DNA from: an uncultured Pelagibacteraceae bacterium
Lineage (GTDB): Bacteria > Pseudomonadota > Alphaproteobacteria > Pelagibacterales > AG-422-B15
DNA: 32,647 nt
NCBI GenBank assembly: GCA_902584815.1
Contig: CACIBF010000014.1
Span: forward strand, 1-32,647
Direction: 5' to 3'
The position numbers and the translations under genes were made by a program. This document shows, piece by piece, positions 1 to 7,548 of the stretch. Position 1 is the first letter of the stretch. Every line of letters starts with the position of its first letter. The notes below the pieces were generated by a model. It saw only the letters and a program-made list of their open reading frames with translations, was not told the DNA's origin and made no database searches.

Positions 1-45
1 TCAAAAAATATATAAAAAGATAATTAATAAACTATAGGAGTAAAT

Positions 46-1065
46 ATGGCAGTAAATGTGGCAATTAGTGGTTTTGGAAGAATAGGTAGATTAGTTCTTA
101 GATCAATCATTGAGAGTAAGAGAAAAGATATAAATGTTGTAGCGATAAATGACCTTGCTCCAATTGAAACAAATGCATTTCTTCTATCTAATGACACGGT
201 ACATGGCCCTTTAAAAGAAAAAGTCACAGTAAAAAATGGAAAAATGATTATTGGCAAGAAATCAATAAATGTTCTGAGTGAACGTGATCCAAAAAAATTG
301 CCATGGAAAAAAATGAAAATTGATGTTGCTCTTGAATGTACCGGATTTTTTACCTCTAAAGAGACAGCTTCAATGCATATAACCGCTGGAGCAAAAAAAG
401 TTCTCGTATCTGCACCATGCTCTAATGCTGATAAGACGATTGTATTTGGCGTAAATGATGATGAGATTTCGAAAAAAGATACAGTTATTTCAAATGCTTC
501 TTGTACAACTAACTGTTTAGCTCCAGTTGCAAAAGTAATTGATGAAAAATTTGGTATTGTTCATGGCTATATGACAACAATTCACTCTTATACCGGAGAC
601 CAAAAAGTTTTAGACACCTATCATTCTGATTTAAGAAGAGCTAGAGGAGCCGCACTATCAATGATACCTGCATCCACCGGTGCCGCTAAAGCAGTTGGCT
701 TAGTCATGCCACATCTTTCTGGAAAATTAGATGGGACCGCTATTAGGGTTCCAACACCAAATGTTTCATTAATTGATTTTAAATTTGTGACTAACAAAAA
801 GATATCTAAAGAGTCAATTAATAAAGCTATGGTTGCTGCTTCAAAATCAAAAAGGCTCAAAGGTATTCTTAATGTAAATTCAGATCCGTTAGTATCTTCA
901 GATTTTAATCATAATTCAGCATCATCTTCATTTGATCTAACTCAAACACAAGTTATTGATGAGTCATTTGGAAGAGTTTTAAGTTGGTATGATAATGAAT
1001 GGGGATTTTCAAATCGAATGTGTGATACTGCTGTAAAAATGAATAATACAAAAAAGAATGATTAA
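46..1065 (+). CDS. gap: Glyceraldehyde-3-phosphate dehydrogenase
   Basis: NAD(P)-dependent phosphorylating GAPDH, converting glyceraldehyde 3-phosphate to 1,3-bisphosphoglycerate in cytosolic glycolysis and the reverse in gluconeogenesis. The 339-residue length is normal. The N-terminus carries the Rossmann glycine motif GFGRIGR (residues 9-15). The catalytic motif SNASCTTNCLAP has its nucleophilic cysteine at residue 153, and the late WYDNEWGFSNRM stretch is the usual C-terminal signature. An AGGAG ribosome binding site sits five bases before the ATG. The gene overlaps pgk by eight bases (the shared string begins ATGATTAA), so the two are probably translationally coupled. It opens the run gap-pgk-fba-efp-suhB; what lies upstream is outside the window. 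Identity is very secure; cofactor preference cannot be judged. Confidence 0.98.
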   Translation: MAVNVAISGFGRIGRLVLRSIIESKRKDINVVAINDLAPIETNAFLLSNDTVHGPLKEKVTVKNGKMIIGKKSINVLSERDPKKLPWKKMKIDVALECTGFFTSKETASMHITAGAKKVLVSAPCSNADKTIVFGVNDDEISKKDTVISNASCTTNCLAPVAKVIDEKFGIVHGYMTTIHSYTGDQKVLDTYHSDLRRARGAALSMIPASTGAAKAVGLVMPHLSGKLDGTAIRVPTPNVSLIDFKFVTNKKISKESINKAMVAASKSKRLKGILNVNSDPLVSSDFNHNSASSSFDLTQTQVIDESFGRVLSWYDNEWGFSNRMCDTAVKMNNTKKND

Positions 1066-2251
1066 TGTTGAAAATATTAAAAAATTTAAAACTGAAAATA
1101 AAACTGTATTAATAAGATTTGATTTAAATGTACCACTTGCAAGTGGGTCACCTGTCAGTGATAGGATTATTCGTGTCATTGACTCAATTGCTGAACTTAA
1201 ATTATTAAATTCAAAAATTGTAATATTATCTCACCTAGGAAGACCAAAAGGAAAAATAGATAATAAATTATCTTTAAAGCAAATTACACCTCAACTTGAA
1301 CAGGCATTTGGCAGTAAAATCACATTTCTTGATGATTGCATTGGTATAGATGTAGAAAATAAAATTAAAAATGCGAATCAAGAAGAAATTATTCTTTTAG
1401 AAAACTGTCGTTTTTATAAGGAAGAAGAAGATAATGATAATAATTTTGCACAATCACTCTCTAAATTAGCGGATGTATATATAAACGATGCTTTTGCGTG
1501 CTCACACCGATCTCATGCTTCAGTTGCTGCGATAACAAACTATCTTCCCTCTTATTGTGGTAATTTATTATCTGAAGAGCTTTTAAATTTAGCTGACGTA
1601 ATTCAGATGCCTTTGAGCCCATCTGTTACAATTATGGGTGGGTCAAAAATATCTACAAAAATCTCTATTCTGAAATCATTATCAATCAAAATGGATACAA
1701 TCATAATTGTTGGAGGTATGGCAAATAATTTTATTAAATATAGTGGTCTTAATGTAAAAAATTCACTTATTGAAAATGATGTAGATGATCTAATAAATCA
1801 AATTTATAAATTTGCTGAGGACAATAATTGTAAAATAATTACTCCCATTGATGTAGTTACAGCAAAAGAAGTTAAGAAAGATATTGAGACTGTGACATCA
1901 GCAATTGATGAAATTAAAGAAAACAATATGATTTTAGATATTGGGCCTCAGACAATTGAATTAATCAAAAAAGAATTGTCATATGCTAAAACTGTTTTTT
2001 GGAATGGTCCAGCAGGAGTATTTGAAATACCCCCATTTCAAGTAGGTACTTTAGCAATTGCTAAATACATTGCTGACTTATCCACAAAAAATTTAATAAA
2101 ATCATTTGCAGGTGGAGGTGATACAATAGCTGCATTGGAAATGGCAAATGTAAAAAATGAATTTAGTTATATTTCTACTGGAGGTGGAGCTCTTCTTGAG
2201 TTATTAGAAGGTAGAAAGTTACCAGGTTTGAAAGCATTAAATATATTATAA
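1058..2251 (+). CDS. pgk: Phosphoglycerate kinase
   Basis: Transfers phosphate between 1,3-bisphosphoglycerate and ADP, the step after GAPDH. At 397 residues it has the usual two-domain size. Visible signatures are RFDLNVPL near the N-terminus, SHLGRPKG around residue 59, the hinge-side ENCRFY motif, NDAFACSHRSHAS, and the nucleotide-binding C-terminal motifs WNGPAGVFE and GGGDTIAAL, followed by STGGGALLELLEG. The start lies inside the end of gap, giving an eight-base overlap that argues for coupled translation. The aldolase gene follows after 12 bases with its own AGGAG site. Nothing is broken or missing. Confidence 0.98.
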   Translation: MINVENIKKFKTENKTVLIRFDLNVPLASGSPVSDRIIRVIDSIAELKLLNSKIVILSHLGRPKGKIDNKLSLKQITPQLEQAFGSKITFLDDCIGIDVENKIKNANQEEIILLENCRFYKEEEDNDNNFAQSLSKLADVYINDAFACSHRSHASVAAITNYLPSYCGNLLSEELLNLADVIQMPLSPSVTIMGGSKISTKISILKSLSIKMDTIIIVGGMANNFIKYSGLNVKNSLIENDVDDLINQIYKFAEDNNCKIITPIDVVTAKEVKKDIETVTSAIDEIKENNMILDIGPQTIELIKKELSYAKTVFWNGPAGVFEIPPFQVGTLAIAKYIADLSTKNLIKSFAGGGDTIAALEMANVKNEFSYISTGGGALLELLEGRKLPGLKALNIL

Positions 2252-2263
2252 CAGGAGTTAATT

Positions 2264-3277
2264 ATGGTAAAAACACTCGAAGAAATAGCAAGCTACATTG
2301 TAGCGGATGGAAAAGGTATTCTTGCGGCCGATGAAAGCACTGGAACAATTAAAAAACGATTTGACTCAATAAATGTTGAGTCAACTGAAGACAACAGAAG
2401 AGATTATCGTGAGATGCTATTCAGATCTTCATCAATGTCAGAGGCAATAGGCGGTGTTATACTTTTCGATGAAACTTTACGACAGTCTTCCGCAAATGGA
2501 GATTTATTAAGAGAAGTTATTTCAAATCAAAAATCACTTCCTGGTATTAAAGTCGATCAAGGCGTATCACCCTTCAACGGTAGTGACAAAGAAACAGTAA
2601 CAAAAGGGCTTGATGGCTTAGATGAACGCTGTCAAGAATATGACACGTTAGGAGCAAGGTTTACTAAATGGAGAGCTGTAATAACCATAAGTGGAAACAA
2701 TATTCCTACTGATGAGTGTATTGATCAAAATATGGAGTCTCTTGCTGATTATGCATTAATCGCGCAAAAAAATAATATGGTGCCAATTGTAGAACCTGAA
2801 GTGATTATGGATGGAGATCATTCTATTGATCGTTGCTTTGATGTGAGCAAAAAAACACTTTCAAAATTATATAACCTTCTTGATAAAAAAAATGTCAATA
2901 TTAGAGGAACATTGCTTAAACCTAATATGGTGGTATCAGGGACAACCAATGCTGTTAAAGCTCCAATTGAAGAAGTGGCAGAAAAAACTCTTGAATGTCT
3001 TAAGTCATCAATTTCAAACGATACGCCGGGTGTAGTTTTCTTATCTGGTGGCCAAAGCGATATTGATGCAACAGCACATTTAGATGCAATGAATAAAATA
3101 GGAGGCTTTCCATGGAAATTGAGTTTTTCTTATGGAAGAGCGCTCCAGCAAGCTGCTTTAAAATCATGGCAAGGAAAACATGAAAATACTGTAGCAGCTC
3201 AAGAAGCTTTCAATCACCGAGCAATTATGAATAAAAAAGCTGCTCTGGGCGAATGGAGCATGTCGTTGGAGCAGTAG
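2264..3277 (+). CDS. fba: Fructose-bisphosphate aldolase, class I
   Basis: Schiff-base (metal-independent) aldolase that interconverts fructose 1,6-bisphosphate and the two triose phosphates. The class is clear from KGILAADESTGTIKKRF near the N-terminus and from GTLLKPNMVVSG, where the lysine at residue 219 should form the Schiff base; SGGQSDIDATAHL and the SFSYGRALQQAALKSW segment are also family hallmarks. Length (337 residues) is typical of the bacterial and animal-like class I enzymes. AGGAG precedes the ATG. The gene is the third of the glycolytic run. The class II metal enzyme, common in other bacteria, is not in this window. Confidence 0.96.
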   Translation: MVKTLEEIASYIVADGKGILAADESTGTIKKRFDSINVESTEDNRRDYREMLFRSSSMSEAIGGVILFDETLRQSSANGDLLREVISNQKSLPGIKVDQGVSPFNGSDKETVTKGLDGLDERCQEYDTLGARFTKWRAVITISGNNIPTDECIDQNMESLADYALIAQKNNMVPIVEPEVIMDGDHSIDRCFDVSKKTLSKLYNLLDKKNVNIRGTLLKPNMVVSGTTNAVKAPIEEVAEKTLECLKSSISNDTPGVVFLSGGQSDIDATAHLDAMNKIGGFPWKLSFSYGRALQQAALKSWQGKHENTVAAQEAFNHRAIMNKKAALGEWSMSLEQ

Positions 3278-3287
3278 AGAAGTTATC

Positions 3288-3851
3288 ATGAAAATAAATG
3301 GAAATTCAGTCAAACCTGGAATGATTGTAGAACATAAAAATGATCTTTGGGTGGTGACAAAATCTCAATCAGTTAAACCTGGAAAAGGTGGAGCTTTCAA
3401 CCAAGTAGAAATGAAAAGTTTGAAAAATGGATCAAAATTAAATGAACGTTTTCGCGCTTCAGAAGAAGTAGAGAGAGTACGAGTTGATGAAGAAAAATTT
3501 CAGTATTTATATCAACAAGAAAATAAATTGATATTTATGAATCTAACAGATTACGAGCAAATGGAATTAGATGTTGAATTTATTGGTAATAAAATTGATC
3601 TCTTGAGAGAAAATGATGAAGTTATTCTTGAAATGTATGATGAAAAACCAATTGGAATACAGTTGCCAAATACTCTTATTTTTGAAGTCAGTGAAACAGA
3701 GGCTGTCGTTAAAGGACAAACTGCTGCATCATCAAATAAGCCGGCTGTATTAGAAAATGGATTAAGAGTAATGGTTCCACCGTTTATTGAGCAAGGCGAA
3801 AAAGTTATAATAAACACAGAGGATTTAACTTATCTCAAAAGAGCTGAATAA
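3288..3851 (+). CDS. efp: Translation elongation factor P
   Basis: EF-P enters the ribosomal E site and relieves stalling at consecutive prolines. The 187-residue protein has the three-domain bacterial length. The domain I loop reads KPGKGGAF, with the tip lysine at residue 33, the position that is lysylated by EpmA in many proteobacteria; no modification enzyme is visible in the window, so the modification state is unknown. The C-terminal region contains GLRVMVPPFIEQGEKVIINT, typical of domain III. It starts 10 bases after fba, and its TAA overlaps the ATG of suhB by one base, so it belongs to the same transcript by layout. Confidence 0.97.
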   Translation: MKINGNSVKPGMIVEHKNDLWVVTKSQSVKPGKGGAFNQVEMKSLKNGSKLNERFRASEEVERVRVDEEKFQYLYQQENKLIFMNLTDYEQMELDVEFIGNKIDLLRENDEVILEMYDEKPIGIQLPNTLIFEVSETEAVVKGQTAASSNKPAVLENGLRVMVPPFIEQGEKVIINTEDLTYLKRAE

Positions 3852-4645
3852 TGAACTTTTCAGATCCTTATATTAATGCAATGTTTAGCGCTGCCCGAAA
3901 AGCAAGTAAGGGACTTCTGCGCGATTTTGGGGAGGTTGAAAAACTTCAAGTATCTCTTAAGGGTGTTTCAGATTTTGTTAGCAAAGCTGATACACAATCT
4001 GAAAGAGTTTTAATAAAAGAACTCTCATACCTATATCCAAAGTTTAATATTCTAGCGGAAGAAAAAGGCACTATCAAAAATTCAGATGGGAGCATTAGAT
4101 GGATCATTGATCCATTAGATGGAACTACGAACTTTTTATTTAGTATTCCACATTTTGCGATAACAATTGCTTTAGAAAAAGAAGGTAAAATAATTGCTGG
4201 AATTGTATATCAACCCATTACAGATGAGCTTTTTTGGGCTGTAAATGGCAAAGGAGCATTTTGCAATAACCAAAGAATAAGAGTTTCAAAGAGAACTAAT
4301 TTCACAGATTGTATGATTGGAACTGGAATTCCCCACAATGGAATGGCAGGACATGAGGATTATATTCCAGGACTAAAAACAATTATGTCTCAAGTTAGTG
4401 GAATAAGAAGAATGGGCGCAGGTTCTCTTGATTTAGCATATGTCGCTTCAGCAAGATTTGATGGATATTGGGAGAAAAATTTAAAAATAATGGATATTGC
4501 AGCTGGTTCTCTCATTGTAAAAGAAGCTGGAGGATCAGTTACTGATTTTGAAGGCAAAGAAAATTATTTAAACTCTGGCAGAATAGTAGCTTCTAATTTT
4601 AGTATTCATGATGAAATGCTAAGAAATATAAATACTAAATTTTGA
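3851..4645 (+). CDS. suhB: Inositol-monophosphatase family protein (SuhB)
   Basis: Mg-dependent phosphatase of the IMPase/SuhB family. Seen directly: LAEEKG (the Glu-Glu metal ligands), IDPLDGTTNF (motif A), the GTGIPHNG loop, and a C-terminal KIMDIAAGSLIVKEAGG motif in which the aspartate completes the metal site. At 264 residues the length is normal. In proteobacteria SuhB also has an RNA/antitermination role, but that cannot be read from sequence. The ATG overlaps the efp stop by one base. The 3' end overlaps a convergent small membrane-protein gene by 11 bases. A second, HisN-type member of the same superfamily lies at 16809-17597. Confidence 0.93.
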   Translation: MNFSDPYINAMFSAARKASKGLLRDFGEVEKLQVSLKGVSDFVSKADTQSERVLIKELSYLYPKFNILAEEKGTIKNSDGSIRWIIDPLDGTTNFLFSIPHFAITIALEKEGKIIAGIVYQPITDELFWAVNGKGAFCNNQRIRVSKRTNFTDCMIGTGIPHNGMAGHEDYIPGLKTIMSQVSGIRRMGAGSLDLAYVASARFDGYWEKNLKIMDIAAGSLIVKEAGGSVTDFEGKENYLNSGRIVASNFSIHDEMLRNINTKF

Positions 4646-4946
4646 TACCTAGTCTTTTTAGAAACTTACTAACAAACTTCAAAAAATAATTAAATTCACC
4701 AAAAGGAATAGCTACTAGTATTAGGGTTATTTGATATATGATAAACAATATAATAATTCTTAAAGGCCAAAAAATTATTGGACTTACTAATTCCTTGAGG
4801 TTCATTATCAATAAAATTTGAATAGTAAGAAAAAGTGCTAATGAACCTGTAATTGCAAATATAATCATTATTATTATGAAATGTTTATGAGATTTAATCT
4901 CCATTCGTGAATAGAAATTTTCAATATAATTGACTATTTTGCTCAT
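4635..4946 (-). CDS. Small two-TM membrane protein (DUF6787-like)
   Basis: A 103-residue protein with two hydrophobic segments (roughly residues 23-48 and 58-82) separated by a short turn, and a basic C-terminus ending in KFLKRLGIKI. The layout FAITGS, then a second helix, then AIPFGEFNYF and a basic tail is close to what I remember of the DUF6787 family of small inner-membrane proteins; that match is from memory and not verified. The function is unknown. It is convergent with suhB and overlaps the suhB 3' end by 11 bases, leaving no room for a separate terminator. The coherent membrane topology argues that it is a real gene. Confidence 0.68.
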   Translation of the reverse strand: MSKIVNYIENFYSRMEIKSHKHFIIIMIIFAITGSLALFLTIQILLIMNLKELVSPIIFWPLRIIILFIIYQITLILVAIPFGEFNYFLKFVSKFLKRLGIKI

Positions 4947-4981
4947 TTTTATTGTAATAGGTAAAAGATTTAATTTATTGA

Positions 4982-4987
4982 TATAAT
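4982..4987 (+). promoter_or_regulatory. Possible -10 element for rpmE
   Basis: An exact TATAAT hexamer lies 38 bases before the rpmE ATG, in the short gap between two divergently oriented genes where a promoter is expected. I see no convincing -35 box at a normal distance (a TTGTAA at 4952 is too far). In DNA this AT-rich such hexamers also arise by chance. Confidence 0.3.
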
Positions 4988-5025
4988 CTCATATATAAGG
5001 TAAATACTCAAAAAAATATAGAATT

Positions 5026-5244
5026 ATGAAAAAAGATATACATCCAGATTACCATAATATTACCGTTGTTATGACAGATGGTACTAGATTTCAAACAAAG
5101 TCAACTTGGGGGAAAGAAGGGGACACAATGTCTCTTGATATTGATCCCCTATCTCATCCTGCTTGGACTGGTGGACAGCAAAAGATTCAAGATAAAGGTC
5201 AAGTCAGTAGATTTAAAAAGCGTTTCAGTAATTTAAAAACTTAA
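5026..5244 (+). CDS. rpmE: 50S ribosomal protein L31
   Basis: A 72-residue bL31. It begins [20 protein letters not shown] and contains [16 protein letters not shown] and HPAWTGG, the usual alphaproteobacterial form. There are no cysteines at all, so this is the zinc-independent (C-minus) type rather than the four-cysteine type. There is no clear ribosome binding site directly before the ATG. The gene is followed by the 126-base hsp20 leader. L36 in this window (15008-15133) also lacks zinc-binding cysteines. Confidence 0.96.
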   Translation: MKKDIHPDYHNITVVMTDGTRFQTKSTWGKEGDTMSLDIDPLSHPAWTGGQQKIQDKGQVSRFKKRFSNLKT

Positions 5245-5256
5245 ATAATTTTACCT

Positions 5257-5290
5257 CTTGAAAATAGAAATTTAATCCTCACCTATAAAA
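5257..5290 (+). promoter_or_regulatory. Possible heat-shock (sigma-32-like) promoter of hsp20
   Basis: CTTGAAAA at 5257-5264 resembles a sigma-32 -35 box, and CCTATAAAA at 5282-5290 resembles the CYTAT-type -10 reported for alphaproteobacteria. The gap between CTTG and CCTAT is 21 bases, a few longer than the 17-18 I recall as consensus, so the call is weak. If it is used, the transcript would begin near the middle of the 5290s, just ahead of the hairpins of the thermometer. Confidence 0.3.
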
Positions 5291-5366
5291 TATTGGGGGC
5301 ATTACGCACCAATATAATTTGTCTAGCTTAAAATAGACTAACAATTAATCGCTTAAGGAGGATTAA
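5291..5366 (+). promoter_or_regulatory. ROSE-type RNA thermometer in hsp20 leader
   Basis: The leader can form three hairpins in series. Hairpin 1 is TATTGG (5291-5296) with CCAATA (5309-5314). Hairpin 2 is GTCTA (5321-5325) with TAGAC (5334-5338). Hairpin 3 is TTAATC, bulged G (5351), CT (5345-5353), paired with AGGATTAA (5359-5366), closing a five-base loop. Hairpin 3 contains UCGCU opposite AGGA, which is the defining U(U/C)GCU motif of ROSE thermometers, with the unpaired G in the right place, and it buries half of the Shine-Dalgarno sequence TAAGGAGG (5354-5361). ROSE elements are known upstream of small heat-shock genes in alpha- and gammaproteobacteria, matching the gene downstream. 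The pairing was worked out by hand; no folding energy was computed. Confidence 0.72.
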
Positions 5367-5370
5367 AATT

Positions 5371-5817
5371 ATGACATCTTATGATTTAACACCATTACTA
5401 AGGTCAAGTGTTGGATTTGACGTATTTGACAATATATTTGACTCAGTTTTTAACTTAAATGAGTCTTCTACTTCATATCCACCATATAATATTATTAAAT
5501 CTAAAAATAATTATACTATAACGATGGCAATTGCTGGATTTACGAAAGATGAGGTAGATATTTCAGTAGAAGAAAATGAACTTTCAGTAAAAGGAATATC
5601 TAATAATTCGGATGAAAAAATTGAATTTTTACATAAAGGAATTGCAGCAAGAAATTTTGAAAGGAAATTTCAACTGGCTGACACAATCAAGGTTGTTGAT
5701 GCAAGCTATGAAAATGGGCTTTTGAATATTTTTCTTGAAAGAGAGATTCCTGAACATCAAAAACCTAGAAAAATTGAAATAAACAATAATAATGTAAATT
5801 CAATTCATAAAAATTAA
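5371..5817 (+). CDS. Small heat-shock protein, Hsp20/IbpA family
   Basis: A 148-residue alpha-crystallin-type chaperone that holds unfolding proteins in the cytosol. The conserved domain runs from about residue 34 to 135 and contains ITMAIAGFTKDEV, the GIAARNFERKFQLAD block (very close to IbpA/HspH proteins of alphaproteobacteria) and ENGLLNIFLEREIPE, which carries the conserved GL. The end, KPRKIEINN, is the usual short C-terminal extension with an I-x-I-type anchor. The full-length ribosome binding site TAAGGAGG lies nine bases before the ATG and is embedded in a ROSE-like hairpin, so translation is probably heat-controlled. It stands as a single gene with its own leader. Confidence 0.95.
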   Translation: MTSYDLTPLLRSSVGFDVFDNIFDSVFNLNESSTSYPPYNIIKSKNNYTITMAIAGFTKDEVDISVEENELSVKGISNNSDEKIEFLHKGIAARNFERKFQLADTIKVVDASYENGLLNIFLEREIPEHQKPRKIEINNNNVNSIHKN

Positions 5818-5827
5818 AAATTATATG

Positions 5828-5860
5828 TTATCATGGGAGCTTGAATAGCTCCTATGGTAA
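5828..5860 (+). other. Strong hairpin between hsp20 and the oxidoreductase gene
   Basis: CATGGGAGCT (5832-5841) pairs with AGCTCCTATG (5847-5856) around a five-base loop, with one G-T pair, and pairing can continue outward to 5828/5860. It begins about ten bases after the hsp20 stop and ends one base before the likely ATG (5862) of the next gene. No T-run follows on the + strand, so it is not a textbook terminator. It could protect the hsp20 mRNA 3' end or limit ribosome access to the next gene. Confidence 0.5.
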
Positions 5861-5861
5861 T

Positions 5862-6833
5862 ATGAAAGCAGTTACATTTAAAGATTATGGTGACGCGTCA
5901 GTTTTAGAAATTAATGAAATTGAAAAGCCCACTATTAATGAAGACGAAGTTCTAATTAAAGTTGCTGCAGCTGGTATAAATAGGCCTGATATACTTCAAA
6001 GATCTGGATTTTATCCTCCTCCAAAAGGAGTATCCGAGATATTGGGGCTTGAGGTATCAGGTAAAGTTGTTGAAGTAGGCAAAAATATCAATGAAGATAT
6101 TATAGATAGTGAGGTCTGTGCTTTACTTACTGGAGGTGGATACGCTGAATACGCAAAATGTCATATTTCAACTGTCCTTCCTGTGCCAAAAGGTATTTCA
6201 TTAGTTGATGCTTGCACAATTCCTGAAACTTTCTTTACTGTTTGGACAAATCTTTTTGATCAAGCAAAATTAAAAGAGAAAGAAACTATATTAATACACG
6301 GTGGAGCAAGCGGAATCGGTCTCACAGCATTATCTATTGCAAATCAATTTGGTGTAAAATGTTATGCTACAGTTGGAAATGATGAAAAGAAGGAATTTAT
6401 TGAGAGTCAAGGTCTAGCAAGTTGCATAAATTATAATCGTGAGGACTTTGAAAAAAGATTTAAAGAAAATAATGTTCGAATAGATGTTATATTAGATATA
6501 GTTGGAGGTGAATATTTTCAAAAAAATATAAATATTCTTAATAAATTTGGAAGATTAATAAATATAGCCTATTTAAACGGATCTACCGTGAAAGCTAATC
6601 TTTTACCAATAATGCTGAAAAGATTAATCGTATCTGGATCGACTCTCAGAATAAGATCTAATAAAGAGAAAGAGGATATTAAAAACTCACTAATAGAAAA
6701 GGTATGGCCATTAATCGAGAGTAAAGCAGTAAAACTATATATTGATCAAAAATATGACTATATAAATGTCAAAAGTGCGCACGAGTTCATGGAAAGCAAT
6801 CAAAATATGGGTAAATTGTTACTAAAATTTTAG
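5862..6833 (+). CDS. Quinone oxidoreductase, zinc-free MDR (PIG3-like)
   Basis: NAD(P)H-dependent quinone oxidoreductase of the zinc-lacking medium-chain dehydrogenase superfamily. Family features: AAGINRPDILQRSGFYPPP, EILGLEVSG, the nucleotide-binding GGASGIGLTA motif, and no structural-zinc cysteine cluster. The AAGxNRPDxLQRxGxYPPP pattern points to the TP53I3/PIG3-like group. I place the start at ATG 5862 (323 residues, beginning MKAVTFKDYG as homologues do). The frame stays open to a TTG at 5841, but that TTG lies in the loop side of a strong hairpin. No good ribosome binding site precedes the ATG. The physiological substrate is unknown. Confidence 0.88.
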   Translation: MKAVTFKDYGDASVLEINEIEKPTINEDEVLIKVAAAGINRPDILQRSGFYPPPKGVSEILGLEVSGKVVEVGKNINEDIIDSEVCALLTGGGYAEYAKCHISTVLPVPKGISLVDACTIPETFFTVWTNLFDQAKLKEKETILIHGGASGIGLTALSIANQFGVKCYATVGNDEKKEFIESQGLASCINYNREDFEKRFKENNVRIDVILDIVGGEYFQKNINILNKFGRLINIAYLNGSTVKANLLPIMLKRLIVSGSTLRIRSNKEKEDIKNSLIEKVWPLIESKAVKLYIDQKYDYINVKSAHEFMESNQNMGKLLLKF

Positions 6834-6900
6834 TATATATACTTTAAAAAATGATTAAATTCACTTATAAGAGCTTTTTTAATACGAAAGAGATAATTTA

Positions 6901-7533
6901 ATGACATTACCACTAATGCCCAAAGCTACAGCTATTTGGCTCGTCGATAACACAGCTTTATCATTTAAGCAGATAGCTGATTTTTGTGGAATGCATGAAC
7001 TTGAGATTAAAGGTATTGCTGATGGAGAAGTAGGAATAGGTATCAAAGGATTAAACCCAATAACTAATAACCAGCTAGCCAAAGAAGAGATAGAAAGATG
7101 TGAAAATGATTCTGACTCCGAATTACAAATTATTATCAATGAGGCATCATTAAAAACTGATCAATCAAAAAAGAAAAACAAGTACACTCCTTTGTCTAAA
7201 AGACAGGATAGACCAGATGCAGTTTATTGGTTGATAAGAAATCATCCTGAACTAAAAGACTCTCAGATTGCTAGGCTTGTGGGCAGTACAAAAAATACTA
7301 TAGATGGAATAAGAAATAGAACAAATTGGAATATGAATAATATTAGACCGCAAGATCCTGTAGGTCTTGGATTATGTAAACAAGTTGAACTGGATGAAGC
7401 ATTGGCTAAGGCAGAAAGATCTCGAATCAGAGCTCAAAAGAAAAAAGAAAAAGAAGAGAGACTATTAGCCGCTCAAAAAGCAGAGAGTTCTCAAGAATTA
7501 GAACAAGCTAATCCTCAATCTCAAGAAGAATAA
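6901..7533 (+). CDS. trcR: TrcR/DUF1013 cell-cycle transcription regulator
   Basis: A 210-residue protein of the DUF1013 family, found essentially in alphaproteobacteria; the Caulobacter member is named TrcR and is linked to RNA polymerase and cell-cycle transcription. Seen here: the N-terminal MPKATAIWLVDNTALSFKQIADFCG, which reads as a helix-turn-helix; a second HTH-like part, YWLIRNHPELKDSQIARLVG followed by a TKNTIDGIRNRTNWN stretch; the conserved DPVGLGLC; and a long charged, coiled-coil-like tail rich in Lys, Glu and Gln (from about residue 160). It is followed by purE after 15 bases. This gene is the strongest single clue to the class of the host. Confidence 0.88.
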   Translation: MTLPLMPKATAIWLVDNTALSFKQIADFCGMHELEIKGIADGEVGIGIKGLNPITNNQLAKEEIERCENDSDSELQIIINEASLKTDQSKKKNKYTPLSKRQDRPDAVYWLIRNHPELKDSQIARLVGSTKNTIDGIRNRTNWNMNNIRPQDPVGLGLCKQVELDEALAKAERSRIRAQKKKEKEERLLAAQKAESSQELEQANPQSQEE

Positions 7534-7548
7534 TTATCATTTAAGCTA

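Noticed and set aside
5841-5861. N-terminal extension of the quinone oxidoreductase from TTG 5841
   Set aside because: The seven extra residues are not family-like, and the TTG lies within a strong hairpin; ATG 5862 gives the conserved MKAV start.
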